In this document: piece by piece, positions 16,961-24,324 of the stretch
Layout of the letters: every line of letters begins with the position of its first letter
Numbering within the stretch: the first letter of the stretch is position 1
The notes under the pieces: generated by a model
What the model saw: only the letters and a program-made list of their open reading frames with translations
What the model was told of the DNA's origin: nothing
The model's database searches: none
From: Clostridiaceae bacterium HSG29
GTDB taxonomy: Bacteria > Bacillota > Clostridia > Peptostreptococcales > Acidaminobacteraceae
Assembly (NCBI GenBank): GCA_030377915.1
Contig: JAUCFZ010000008.1
Location: 1 to 37,458 of the forward strand
Length of the DNA stretch: 37,458 nucleotides
Direction: 5' to 3'
Translations under genes and position numbers: made by a program

Positions 16961-18016
16961 TCATGATATTTGCATGAATAGTATAGTGATGATTATTAGT
17001 ATTGATATAATGAAATTTATAATTAAACTAATACTGTATTTATCAGTTTTTCTTTTAACTCTTTTTGAATTTAAATATAGTCCAATACTTGTAATAGCAA
17101 ACTGAATAATGGAAATAGTAAATGTTAAATTTAGAATTGCTGAGTCCCATTGTACTCTATATGCATGTCTAAAAAATCGTCCTATTCCATATGAAGTTTC
17201 AGGCATTGCTTTAATAAAAAATACGATAATTAAAAATAATAATGCCATAGCTCCATATTTAATGCCATGAATAATATCTAACATGGTATCTGGGCCATTT
17301 CTTTTTTCTTTATGGTCACCATAAATCATATGATAAATATTATCTGCAGCATCTGAATTCGTGGTTTTTTTAAGCATTTGAATTTGTTTAGAAAAAATAT
17401 AATTCATTAATTTATCTTTTTCTGAGTTTTTTAATCCTGCAAATTCAATTTTTGTATCATATTTCATAGCACTATCTTTTTGTAAATAAGATTCTATTAC
17501 ATTTCCTTCTGTTATGATTTGAATTTCATCTTCAAAATTTATTTTAACATCAAGTTTACTACCAGCCTTAAGTTTTTTATTTATTATAAATCTTAAACCA
17601 CTTGCGGAAATATCTTTTGAAAGAACTTCATATTCATTATCATCAACAGTTACAATAACATTTTTAGTTATTGGTAATCTAAAAGCGTTTCTTCTTTGGA
17701 TTTGCTCAACTTCAGAAATTTTTTGTATTACAATTTCTATGAAATTATCTTCTTTTATTCTATGAAGGACTTTTGCTCTAAAAGAAAATACCTTTTTAAT
17801 ATTCTTTATCATTGAGACAAAGTAAATAGTAACTAAATCACTATTATGAAAATTATAATTTCTCCCTTGATAAATTGGTGCAATAACAGAAAAAGAATTA
17901 TTTACATACTGAAATCCGATATCAATTAAAGTGTGAAAATTTAATTCACCTAAAGTATTATCGTAAACAGAAATCTCTATGGATTTACTAGATTTTAAAA
18001 TTTCTTCTAAATTCAT
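16961..18016 (-). CDS. PilZ-domain c-di-GMP receptor with C-terminal membrane segments
   Basis: The 351-residue product has a YcgR-like N-terminal beta-rich region (about residues 1-105), then a PilZ domain. The c-di-GMP-binding RxxxR is in IQRRNAFRLP (about 107-116) and the second motif is DISASGLRF (about 138-146). After a linker come three hydrophobic helices: YGAMALLFLIIVFFIKA, LNLTFTISIIQFAITSIGLY and SLIINFIISILIIITILFM. Cytosolic YcgR homologues act on the flagellar motor when c-di-GMP is bound; a membrane-anchored version suggests a different or fixed location. The ATG overlaps the stop codon of the upstream HAD gene (TAATG), so the two are translationally coupled. AAGGTGGAAG is the ribosome binding site. 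Confidence 0.87.
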   Translation of the reverse strand: MNLEEILKSSKSIEISVYDNTLGELNFHTLIDIGFQYVNNSFSVIAPIYQGRNYNFHNSDLVTIYFVSMIKNIKKVFSFRAKVLHRIKEDNFIEIVIQKISEVEQIQRRNAFRLPITKNVIVTVDDNEYEVLSKDISASGLRFIINKKLKAGSKLDVKINFEDEIQIITEGNVIESYLQKDSAMKYDTKIEFAGLKNSEKDKLMNYIFSKQIQMLKKTTNSDAADNIYHMIYGDHKEKRNGPDTMLDIIHGIKYGAMALLFLIIVFFIKAMPETSYGIGRFFRHAYRVQWDSAILNLTFTISIIQFAITSIGLYLNSKRVKRKTDKYSISLIINFIISILIIITILFMQIS

Positions 18017-18750
18017 TATCTTCCACCTTTCGTAAAATTAAGAGATGAATTTAATTCATAAATAACATTTTTTCTTTCAATGATAACTGTTGCATCTCTA
18101 TTCAGAATATCGTCATTTTTAATTGCTTTTATTAATTCAAATGAAGGATTAATTGCAATTGGGTGTTTTACTTGTTTTAGCATTATTAAATCACCGTGTG
18201 TATCACCATATGCATATGATTTTTCAAAATCAATATCATATTTGCTTTTGAAATCCATCATAGCTTCAATTTTATGTTTGCCATCCCACATTGGGATTAC
18301 TTCTCCAGTAAAGTTATTATTTTCATCTGTTATATAAGTGCTTGCTCTAAAATCATCAGCTTTGTATTTAGTAGCCATTTTACCTACAAGATAATCAGGA
18401 CTTCCTGAAATAAACAAAACTAAATGACCTTTTTTTCTATGGTAATCAATTCTTTGACGAGTATAGGAATATACTTTATCACCACATAAGTTTATTACTT
18501 GTTTTGCAATAAATTCATATTCGATTTTATTTAAATTTTTAAGGCTCTGTACATATACTTCAGCTAATTCTTCCATATAAGTATCGTAATCACCTTCACG
18601 TTTTTCCCATTCCATAAACACTTTTTTTACGTCCGAATGCCATATTATTGGGTCAAAAACTTCATATTTAAGTAATTTCTTAAAATGTTCAATCATTAAT
18701 GAATCGCGGTAAAGTGTTCCATCAATATCAAAAAATGCTGCTATAGTCAT
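18016..18750 (-). CDS. HAD-superfamily IB hydrolase (SerB-like phosphatase)
   Basis: The 244-residue phosphatase-fold protein has the HAD motifs in order: FFDIDGTLYRDS with nucleophile D8 and D10 (motif I), LFISGSPDYLVGKMA (motif II Ser) and YAYGDTHGDLIMLKQVKHPI (motif III/IV acids). The cap region lies between motifs I and II, as in subfamily IB, which includes phosphoserine phosphatase. A serB role would complement the serine genes about 2 kb away, but the family is broad and the substrate is not proven. AAAGGA precedes the ATG at 18750; the frame is open upstream, but the added residues have no ribosome binding site and displace the normal N-terminal DxD. It is coupled to the PilZ gene. 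Confidence 0.85.
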   Translation of the reverse strand: MTIAAFFDIDGTLYRDSLMIEHFKKLLKYEVFDPIIWHSDVKKVFMEWEKREGDYDTYMEELAEVYVQSLKNLNKIEYEFIAKQVINLCGDKVYSYTRQRIDYHRKKGHLVLFISGSPDYLVGKMATKYKADDFRASTYITDENNNFTGEVIPMWDGKHKIEAMMDFKSKYDIDFEKSYAYGDTHGDLIMLKQVKHPIAINPSFELIKAIKNDDILNRDATVIIERKNVIYELNSSLNFTKGGR

Positions 18751-18924
18751 ATTATCAATCCTTTCATAAAAAAAAGTAAAAAAATGTTTAAGATAAAATA
18801 TTGCGGGTATAAATTTATTAACAATCAATAAGCCTTCAATGAAGGTTTATATAAATTGTAGTGGCCGGGATGTAAATATAGATTAGAAATCTATAATTAT
18901 TTTTAAAAAGATAATTGTAATAAA

Positions 18925-18980
18925 TAACAAGTAACAAGTAACAAGTAACAAGTAACAAGTAACAAGTAACAAATAACAAG
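18925..18980. repeat. Tandem repeat of TAACAAG, eight units
   Basis: Eight consecutive 7-bp units run from 18925 to 18980. Seven read TAACAAG and one (18967-18973) reads TAACAAA. The array sits in a gap without recognisable genes. As 7-mers they would shift the reading frame if copy number changed, though no gene clearly overlaps. Such minisatellites are prone to slippage, so copy number may vary between strains. Confidence 0.95.
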
Positions 18981-19124
18981 TAAAATGAGTAATGACACAT
19001 TTTGCAACAACAGTGTTTTTTCAAGTAGTTCGAAAGTAAGAAATGCAAGGAGGAATGCCGATTATAAAAACAAAGATTAGTAAAACTGAATATAAGTGTT
19101 CTGAACGTGCCTGCCGCTACTAAT
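18981..19124 (+). other. Gene-poor stretch, unidentified, less AT-rich than surroundings
   Basis: About 140 bases between the heptamer array and the Nudix gene. It is visibly richer in G+C than its neighbours (about 35% by my count over 18988-19118) and contains an AAGGAGG at 19049-19055. Two tiny plus-strand frames exist, 31 codons from 18984 and 22 codons from 19057, but the first lacks a ribosome binding site and the second starts one base after AAGGAGG, which is too close. The part before the array (18751-18924) holds an imperfect hairpin near 18828-18850 and ATAGATT/AATCTAT near 18879-18896. I see no known RNA or gene. Confidence 0.4.
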
Positions 19125-19156
19125 AAGAGTTATTCAGTTATTTATGAATAACTCTT
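19125..19156. terminator. Hairpin at the 3' end of the Nudix gene
   Basis: AAGAGTTATTC (19125-19135) pairs perfectly with GAATAACTCTT (19146-19156). The Nudix stop codon lies inside it. On the plus strand Ts follow (TTTATATTG); on the minus strand the tail is weaker (ATTAG). It probably ends the Nudix message and may stop plus-strand transcription from the left. Confidence 0.6.
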
Positions 19157-19757
19157 TTATATTGTTTAAAAAAATATTTAAGATATTTGCTGTAATCCCC
19201 CAAATAACGATATCTTTATACTCATAAAAATTAACATTATAAAATCCTGTTTTAAAAGAATAGTTTTTTCCATGTTCAATTTTTTCAAATGGAAAATCAA
19301 CTGGAACTTTCAATTCTATATCTAATTTATAATTCTGGGATTTTTGTTCTAATAAATATTTTAAAGGTACTGTAAATATTGAATCAACTTCATCTTTGCT
19401 AAAAACAATTGAATCAATATCTATGTTTTTTAAATACCCTAAGAAAATATTAATTTTATAATTAAAAGGTGTAAAAAAATACCCAAGATTATTCAATATT
19501 TCAATTTGATCTTGTTTAATATTTAGCTCTTCCATTGTTTCTCTTATAGAAGAGTAACTTGGAGTTTCACCATCTTCTTTCTTTCCACCAGGAAAACAAA
19601 TTTCACCAGGTTGAGAAACAAGTGATAAAGCGCGTTTTTCAAATAGCAAATGTAATTCACCTTCAATTTCAACAAGTGGAATTAATACTGAGAATTCACT
19701 ATATGTTTTATATTTTTTGTTATTGTTAATAAATTCTTTAATAAGTTTTATAGTCAT
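19134..19757 (-). CDS. Nudix hydrolase, CoA pyrophosphatase type
   Basis: The 207-residue product contains a Nudix box at about residues 58-80: GKKEDGETPSYSSIRETMEE, then LNI. The usual final Gly is Asn. The preceding LLFEKRALSLVSQPGEICFP resembles the UPF0035 motif that marks CoA diphosphatases (YeaB/NudL type), enzymes that split CoA into phosphopantetheine and 3',5'-ADP. Metal-binding Glu residues in REtmEE are intact. AAAGGAG lies before the ATG, and a TTTACT / TATTAT promoter is 20-50 bases upstream. It stands alone on the minus strand, divergent from the two-component genes. Substrate assignment rests on family similarity only. Confidence 0.88.
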   Translation of the reverse strand: MTIKLIKEFINNNKKYKTYSEFSVLIPLVEIEGELHLLFEKRALSLVSQPGEICFPGGKKEDGETPSYSSIRETMEELNIKQDQIEILNNLGYFFTPFNYKINIFLGYLKNIDIDSIVFSKDEVDSIFTVPLKYLLEQKSQNYKLDIELKVPVDFPFEKIEHGKNYSFKTGFYNVNFYEYKDIVIWGITANILNIFLNNIKELFINN

Positions 19758-19776
19758 AATATATCTCCTTTATATA

Positions 19777-19805
19777 ATAATACAGAAAAAAGTTATTAAA
19801 GTAAA
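19777..19805 (-). promoter_or_regulatory. Candidate promoter of the Nudix gene
   Basis: On the minus strand TTTACT (complement of 19800-19805) and TATTAT (complement of 19777-19782) are separated by 17 bases, with the ATG about 20 bases downstream of the -10 box. Confidence 0.5.
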
Positions 19806-19858
19806 TAAATCATATGGATTTTTCACATTTACTTGATATAATTAAGGTGGGTGATAAA

Positions 19859-20536
19859 ATGAAAAAAATATTTGTTGTTGATGATGATAAAAATATTAGA
19901 GAATTAATAAAGAAATATCTTCAAAATGAAGGATATGAAACATTTTTATTCTCTAGCGGTGAAAATGTAGTTAATGATATTAGAAGAGTCAATCCTGATC
20001 TTATAGTATTAGATATAATGATGGAAGGAATTAATGGTCTTGATGTATGTAAGAACATAAGAAAAGAGTATGATATTCCAATTATATTTGTTTCTGCAAG
20101 AGGAGATGAGATTGATAGGATTGTTGGACTTGAAATTGGAGCAGATGATTATTTATCAAAACCATTTAGTCCAAGAGAATTGGTAATTAGGATTAACAAT
20201 ATATTTAAAAGAATGAATATAAAAAAAGATAAAAATGAAATTATTGAAATTGGCAATATTATTATTAATTTAAGCGAAAGAACTGTTTCATTGGATAATG
20301 AGAATATAAAATTTACAAATAAAGAGTTCGAATTATTTTCATTTTTAGCACAAAATATTGGTGTGCCTTTTAAAAGGGAAAAATTAATAAATGAAATTTG
20401 GGGATATGATTATTTTGGTGATTTAAGAATTATTGATGATTTAATTAAAAGGCTTAGAAAATTAATTGGTGTAGAAAAATCAAATGTTAAAATATCAACG
20501 GTTTGGGGGTATGGATATAAAATTGAAAAAGATTAA
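19859..20536 (+). CDS. OmpR/PhoB-family response regulator
   Basis: A 225-residue DNA-binding response regulator. The receiver domain (about 1-115) has the acidic pocket VVDDDKNIRELIKKYL, phospho-acceptor D52 in DLIVLDIMMEG, a Ser in FVSARGDEID and K in DDYLSKPFSPRELV. The C-terminal winged-helix domain includes FTNKEFELFSFLAQNIG and IDDLIKRLRKLI, ending WGYGYKIEKD. AAGGTGG precedes the ATG at 19859; an in-frame ATG at 19814 lacks a ribosome binding site and is less likely. The gene overlaps the downstream sensor kinase, so the pair is one operon. The regulon is unknown; the neighbouring apbE and nudix genes are not obvious targets. Confidence 0.93.
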   Translation: MKKIFVVDDDKNIRELIKKYLQNEGYETFLFSSGENVVNDIRRVNPDLIVLDIMMEGINGLDVCKNIRKEYDIPIIFVSARGDEIDRIVGLEIGADDYLSKPFSPRELVIRINNIFKRMNIKKDKNEIIEIGNIIINLSERTVSLDNENIKFTNKEFELFSFLAQNIGVPFKREKLINEIWGYDYFGDLRIIDDLIKRLRKLIGVEKSNVKISTVWGYGYKIEKD

Positions 20537-21851
20537 TCATAAAATTTTGTTATCATATTTAATTGTGCTTTTAATTACATTTGTTATTGTATTTGTTAGT
20601 TTTAGTCAAATAATGAAAGTATATATTGAAAAGGAAATAAGAGAGGATTTAAATCTTACGGCTACAAAGATATTAAATGATATTAAATTAAGTGGAATTG
20701 AAGATTTCAATTCAACTAGAGTTAACAAGATAAGACTTGTTAAAGAAATAAGATTGATAGGGAAATATTTTGATTCTAATATAGTTTTATTAAATAATAG
20801 AAGAAGAATTATTTATAAGGATGATGAATTAATTGAAAAAATATCTGATTTAATAAATATTTATGAAGATAAAAATATAATATTTATTAGAAGAGAAATA
20901 ATGTCTGATGGAAAAGAAATTGGATCTTTTGTAGTTTATTCATATTTGAATGATATAAAAATTGTTAAAAAAGCAATAAATAAAAATTTAATGGTTTCCT
21001 TTTTATTTAGTTCATTAATTGCAATAGTTTTCTCAAATCTATTTAAGAAAAAAATATCTAAACCATTAATTGATTTGAGAGATAATATAAAAAAATATGA
21101 TTTTAATAACAAAAATGAAAAAATAGAAATTAAATCAAATGATGAAATTGGAGATTTAGCTGAATCATTTAATGAAATGATTAATAAACTATACGCTTAT
21201 TCTAATAAAAATAAGAAATTCTTTCAAAATGCATCTCATGAATTAAAATCGCCTTTAATGTCAATACAAGGTTATGCTGAAGCAATTAAAGAGGGGATAG
21301 TAAAAGAAGATGAAGTTGAAAAAAGTTTAGATATAATCATTGATGAAAGTAAGAATTTAAAAGAATTAGTAAATAGCATGATTATGCTTACAAAATTTGA
21401 TGATTCAAAAGAGGAATTTGAATTTGAAGAAAGATTGATTTTTAGCGTAATAGAGGATGTTTTAAATAGATATAAATTATTAATTAGTGAAAAAAATATA
21501 AAAATTGAAACAAAAATTGATAAAGAAATATTTCTTAAATATGATTATAAGAAATTATATACTGCAATTAGCAATATTATTTCTAATAGTTTAAGATATA
21601 CAAAAAATTTGATTTCTGTTGAAATATATAAAACTGAATCAAATGTAATTATTGAAATCACTGATAATGGTGATGGAATAGATAAAGAAATAATAGATCA
21701 TATATTTGATAGGTTTGTAAAAGGTAAAAACGGAAAATCTGGAATTGGATTATCACTTACAAAAACAATTGTTGAAGCACATAATGGTAGCTTAAATGTT
21801 GAAAACACAGAAAATATGGGAGCAAAATTTACTATTAAATTACCTATTTAA
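20511..21851 (+). CDS. Membrane sensor histidine kinase
   Basis: The product of about 446 residues is the cognate kinase of the preceding regulator. It has an N-terminal membrane helix (ILLSYLIVLLITFVIVFVSF), an external sensor region of about 120 residues without a recognisable domain, a second helix (LMVSFLFSSLIAIVFSNLF), HAMP (KISKPLIDLRDNI onward), HisKA with H243 in FQNASHELKSPLMSIQGY, and HATPase motifs NIISNSLRYT (N box), DNGDGIDKEI (G1) and GKSGIGLSLTKTIV (G2). The start is uncertain: ATG at 20511 is very close to its GGGGGT, and a TTG at 20523 giving MKKINHKILL is a fair alternative. It overlaps the regulator gene and its 3' end overlaps apbE by 8 bases. Confidence 0.92.
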   Translation: MDIKLKKINHKILLSYLIVLLITFVIVFVSFSQIMKVYIEKEIREDLNLTATKILNDIKLSGIEDFNSTRVNKIRLVKEIRLIGKYFDSNIVLLNNRRRIIYKDDELIEKISDLINIYEDKNIIFIRREIMSDGKEIGSFVVYSYLNDIKIVKKAINKNLMVSFLFSSLIAIVFSNLFKKKISKPLIDLRDNIKKYDFNNKNEKIEIKSNDEIGDLAESFNEMINKLYAYSNKNKKFFQNASHELKSPLMSIQGYAEAIKEGIVKEDEVEKSLDIIIDESKNLKELVNSMIMLTKFDDSKEEFEFEERLIFSVIEDVLNRYKLLISEKNIKIETKIDKEIFLKYDYKKLYTAISNIISNSLRYTKNLISVEIYKTESNVIIEITDNGDGIDKEIIDHIFDRFVKGKNGKSGIGLSLTKTIVEAHNGSLNVENTENMGAKFTIKLPI

Positions 21852-21861
21852 TAGTAAATTT
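21825..21861. terminator. 16-bp perfect inverted repeat at a convergent gene end
   Basis: AAATTTACTATTAAAT (21825-21840) and ATTTAATAGTAAATTT (21846-21861) are perfect inverted copies around TACCT. The repeat covers the last codons and stop of the histidine kinase on one strand and of apbE on the other. It is probably a two-way transcription end signal, though it lacks G/C in the stem and would be modest in strength. Confidence 0.6.
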
Positions 21862-22848
21862 ATCGTTTGTAATTACAAAAGAATTTAAATTTTTAGTTAT
21901 AAAAACTTCTTTATCTTTAGATATAAAAATTGCATCTACATTTTCAAGAGAATTAATGAAGTCTAAACCTTTTTTAATTCCATATGAAAAGGCAATGGTT
22001 GAAAGTGCATCACCATCTATTGAGTTATCAGAAATTATTGTTACTCCGAAGATATCATTTTCATATGGATATCCAGTAAATGGATTAAGTATATGATGAT
22101 ATCTTTTATTGTCTTCAATAAAATATCTTTCATAAATTCCAGATGTTACAACAGATTTATTAATTACATTTACATATCCGATAATTTCTGATTCATTTGA
22201 AAAAGGATTTTTAATTCCAACTTTCCATGGCTCATCTGATTCATTTGAACCTAATGCATAAATATTACCGCCTAAACTAATTAATGCTTTATTAATGCTA
22301 TTTTCAATTAAAAGCTCTGCAACTTTATCAGCTGCATATCCTTTAGCAATTCCACCTAAATCAATAGACATATTCTCATCTGAAAAATAAAAAATATTTT
22401 CATTAATATTTATTTTTTTATAATCAATATGTTTAACAGTATTTTCAATATCATTATTTGATGGAATTTTTTCGTTTTCAGTTCCAATTGCCCATAAATT
22501 TACTAACGGTTCTATTGAAATATCAAAATTTCCATTTGAAAGATTTGAATAGTATAATCCTTTTTTAATAACTTCAGAAGTACTGTTTGATAAATTAATT
22601 TGCTGATTATTTGATAAATTATTTATTCTATTTACTTCGCTGTTATCAATATTCGTACTCATTTTATTTTCAATATCATCTAAAAGATCATAAATATCAC
22701 TAAATATTGAATTATCATTATAATTAAAGATTTTTATATTTATAATGGTCCCAAATTTTAAATTATTATTTTCAATAAAATCATTTTGTTTTTGACAACC
22801 TGTTAATAAAACAGTTATTATTAGTATGTGAATTAATATTTTTTTCAT
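21844..22848 (-). CDS. apbE: ApbE-family FAD:protein FMN transferase, lipoprotein
   Basis: The 334-residue product has a lipoprotein signal (MKKILIHILIITVLLTGC, lipobox LTGC with Cys18), so it should be anchored outside the membrane. The ApbE domain attaches FMN covalently to Thr or Ser of target proteins such as Rnf and Nqr subunits. Visible motifs are FGTIINIKIF, NGNFDISIEPLVNLW, SIDLGGIAKGYAADKVAELL, SLGGNIYALGS, VVTSGIYERYF, HHILNPFTGYP and the metal site DGDALSTIAFSYG. AAGGAGG lies before the ATG. The start codon is only 38 bases from that of a divergent NusG-II-domain gene, a pairing seen in other anaerobes. Its 3' end overlaps the kinase gene by 8 bases. Confidence 0.93.
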   Translation of the reverse strand: MKKILIHILIITVLLTGCQKQNDFIENNNLKFGTIINIKIFNYNDNSIFSDIYDLLDDIENKMSTNIDNSEVNRINNLSNNQQINLSNSTSEVIKKGLYYSNLSNGNFDISIEPLVNLWAIGTENEKIPSNNDIENTVKHIDYKKININENIFYFSDENMSIDLGGIAKGYAADKVAELLIENSINKALISLGGNIYALGSNESDEPWKVGIKNPFSNESEIIGYVNVINKSVVTSGIYERYFIEDNKRYHHILNPFTGYPYENDIFGVTIISDNSIDGDALSTIAFSYGIKKGLDFINSLENVDAIFISKDKEVFITKNLNSFVITNDKFTIK

Positions 22849-22886
22849 TATTGCCTCCTTGTGTAATAATGAGTTTGGAGTTGAGT

Positions 22887-23258
22887 ATGAAGAAAGCCGA
22901 TATATTTTTAATAATATTTTTTATTGTTAGTAGCATAGCTTTAAGTTTTTATGTTACTTATAATAATATTGATTATAACAATAAATATTTAATTGTTAAA
23001 GTAGATAATGAAATATTTGTTAAAAGAGATTTACCTGTTGAGAAAAAAGAAACAATACCAATTAAAACAAAATATGGTTATAATTTAATTGAAATAGATA
23101 AAGATGTAGTTAGAATAATCGAAGCAGATTGTCATAATCAGATTTGTGTGAAAGATGGTTCTATTAAAAATGTTGGAGAAGTTCTAGTATGTTTACCGCA
23201 TAAATTAATAGTTGAAATAAAAGGAAAATCAGATAGTGAAGTTGATATTACTAATTAG
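22887..23258 (+). CDS. NusG domain II-containing membrane-anchored protein
   Basis: The 123-residue product starts MKKADIFLIIFFIVSSIALS, a single membrane segment or uncleaved signal, and then has an extracellular domain of the NusG_II type: TKYGYNLIEIDKDVVRIIEA, DCHNQICVKDG with two Cys, and EVLVCLPHKLIVEIKG with a third Cys. The family is often encoded beside apbE, suggesting a shared role in extracellular flavoprotein or electron-transport assembly, but its function is not established. GGAG six bases before the ATG at 22887 decides the start; the frame is open to 22851. It is transcribed divergently from apbE. The dinB gene follows 13 bases downstream. Confidence 0.82.
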   Translation: MKKADIFLIIFFIVSSIALSFYVTYNNIDYNNKYLIVKVDNEIFVKRDLPVEKKETIPIKTKYGYNLIEIDKDVVRIIEADCHNQICVKDGSIKNVGEVLVCLPHKLIVEIKGKSDSEVDITN

Positions 23259-23271
23259 ATAAGAGGATATT

Positions 23272-24324
23272 ATGAGAAAAATCTTGCATGTTGACTTGGA
23301 CGCTTTTTTTGCGGCAGTTGAAGAAATGGATAATAATGAGTTGATTGGTAAACCTGTTATAGTAGGTGGTACTGGCGATAGAGGGGTAGTTTCTACTTGT
23401 AACTACAAAGCGCGAGAATTTGGTGTTCATTCGGCTATGGCTGGTTTTATAGCTAAAAAGCAATGTCCTGATGGCATTTTCATTAAACCAAGGATGAGTA
23501 GATATTTGGAAGTTTCTAGACAGGTTTTTGATATTATTTATTCTATAACGGATCAAATCCAACAAGTTTCAATTGATGAAGCTTATATTGAAGTTACAGA
23601 TTTATATCAAAATCCGATGTATATTGCAAAATTAATAAAAAAAAGGGTATTAAAAGAAGTTGGAATAACAATATCAGTTGGAATTTCATATAATAAATTT
23701 TTAGCAAAACTTGCTAGTGATTGGAATAAACCTGATGGAATAAAAGTTATTACTGAAGATATGATTCCTGATATATTGCGACCATTAAATGTTGGAAAAA
23801 TCCATGGTATTGGCAAGAAATCAGTTCAGAAATTAAATAGCTTAGGTATTTTTTATGTTGATGATTTACTTAATTATTCTAAAAGTAATTTAAAATCGTT
23901 TTTAGGAAATATGGGTGTTGATATATATGATAGAATACGAGGAATTGATAATCGTTCTTTGAAAGAAGAGGTTAAAAATAAATCATATGGAACTGAAAGT
24001 ACTTTAAAAAAAGATACAAGAAATAAAGAAAAACTATATGAGATATTAAAAAATATGATGGAAAGTATATTTGATGGTTTAGATAAAAAGAATAGGGTTG
24101 CAAAAACAATATCAATTAAAATAAAATTTAATGATTTTTCTGTAATCACTAGGAGTAAGACGCTTGATCACTATTTATTTAATTTAAATGATTATCAAAT
24201 TCTTGTTGAAAGAATTTTTAATGAAATTGATATTAAAAAGAATGTAAGATTAATTGGAATTTCAGTTTCAAATATTGACGAAAAAGAAAATGAACAATTA
24301 AATATATTTAACGAAATGAATTAA
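23272..24324 (+). CDS. dinB: DNA polymerase IV (Y family)
   Basis: A 350-residue translesion polymerase that lacks proofreading and copies damaged DNA. The catalytic acids are D8 in ILHVDLDAFFAAVEEMD and D102/E103 in VSIDEAYIEVT. The fingers/palm region has PVIVGGTGDRGVVSTCNYKA and SVGISYNKFLAKLASDWNKP; helix-hairpin-helix segments are IHGIGKKSVQKLNSLGI; and the little-finger domain follows (SYGTESTLKKDT). It is about the usual DinB length, but it ends NIFNEMN and I do not see a clear C-terminal beta-clamp-binding peptide. AAGAGGAT precedes the ATG, 13 bases after the NusG-II gene. Its last 17 bases overlap the convergent TIM-barrel gene. Confidence 0.95.
   Translation: MRKILHVDLDAFFAAVEEMDNNELIGKPVIVGGTGDRGVVSTCNYKAREFGVHSAMAGFIAKKQCPDGIFIKPRMSRYLEVSRQVFDIIYSITDQIQQVSIDEAYIEVTDLYQNPMYIAKLIKKRVLKEVGITISVGISYNKFLAKLASDWNKPDGIKVITEDMIPDILRPLNVGKIHGIGKKSVQKLNSLGIFYVDDLLNYSKSNLKSFLGNMGVDIYDRIRGIDNRSLKEEVKNKSYGTESTLKKDTRNKEKLYEILKNMMESIFDGLDKKNRVAKTISIKIKFNDFSVITRSKTLDHYLFNLNDYQILVERIFNEIDIKKNVRLIGISVSNIDEKENEQLNIFNEMN

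Noticed and set aside
18925-18980. CRISPR-like array
   Set aside because: The units are 7 bp with no spacers, so it is a simple tandem repeat.
18836-19048. 70-residue minus-strand frame with Tyr/Leu/Cys-rich repeat
   Set aside because: It is only the translated heptamer repeat and flanks, with no ribosome binding site.
18984-19123. Two tiny plus-strand frames of 31 and 22 codons
   Set aside because: The first has no ribosome binding site and the second starts one base after AAGGAGG; no sign of protein conservation.
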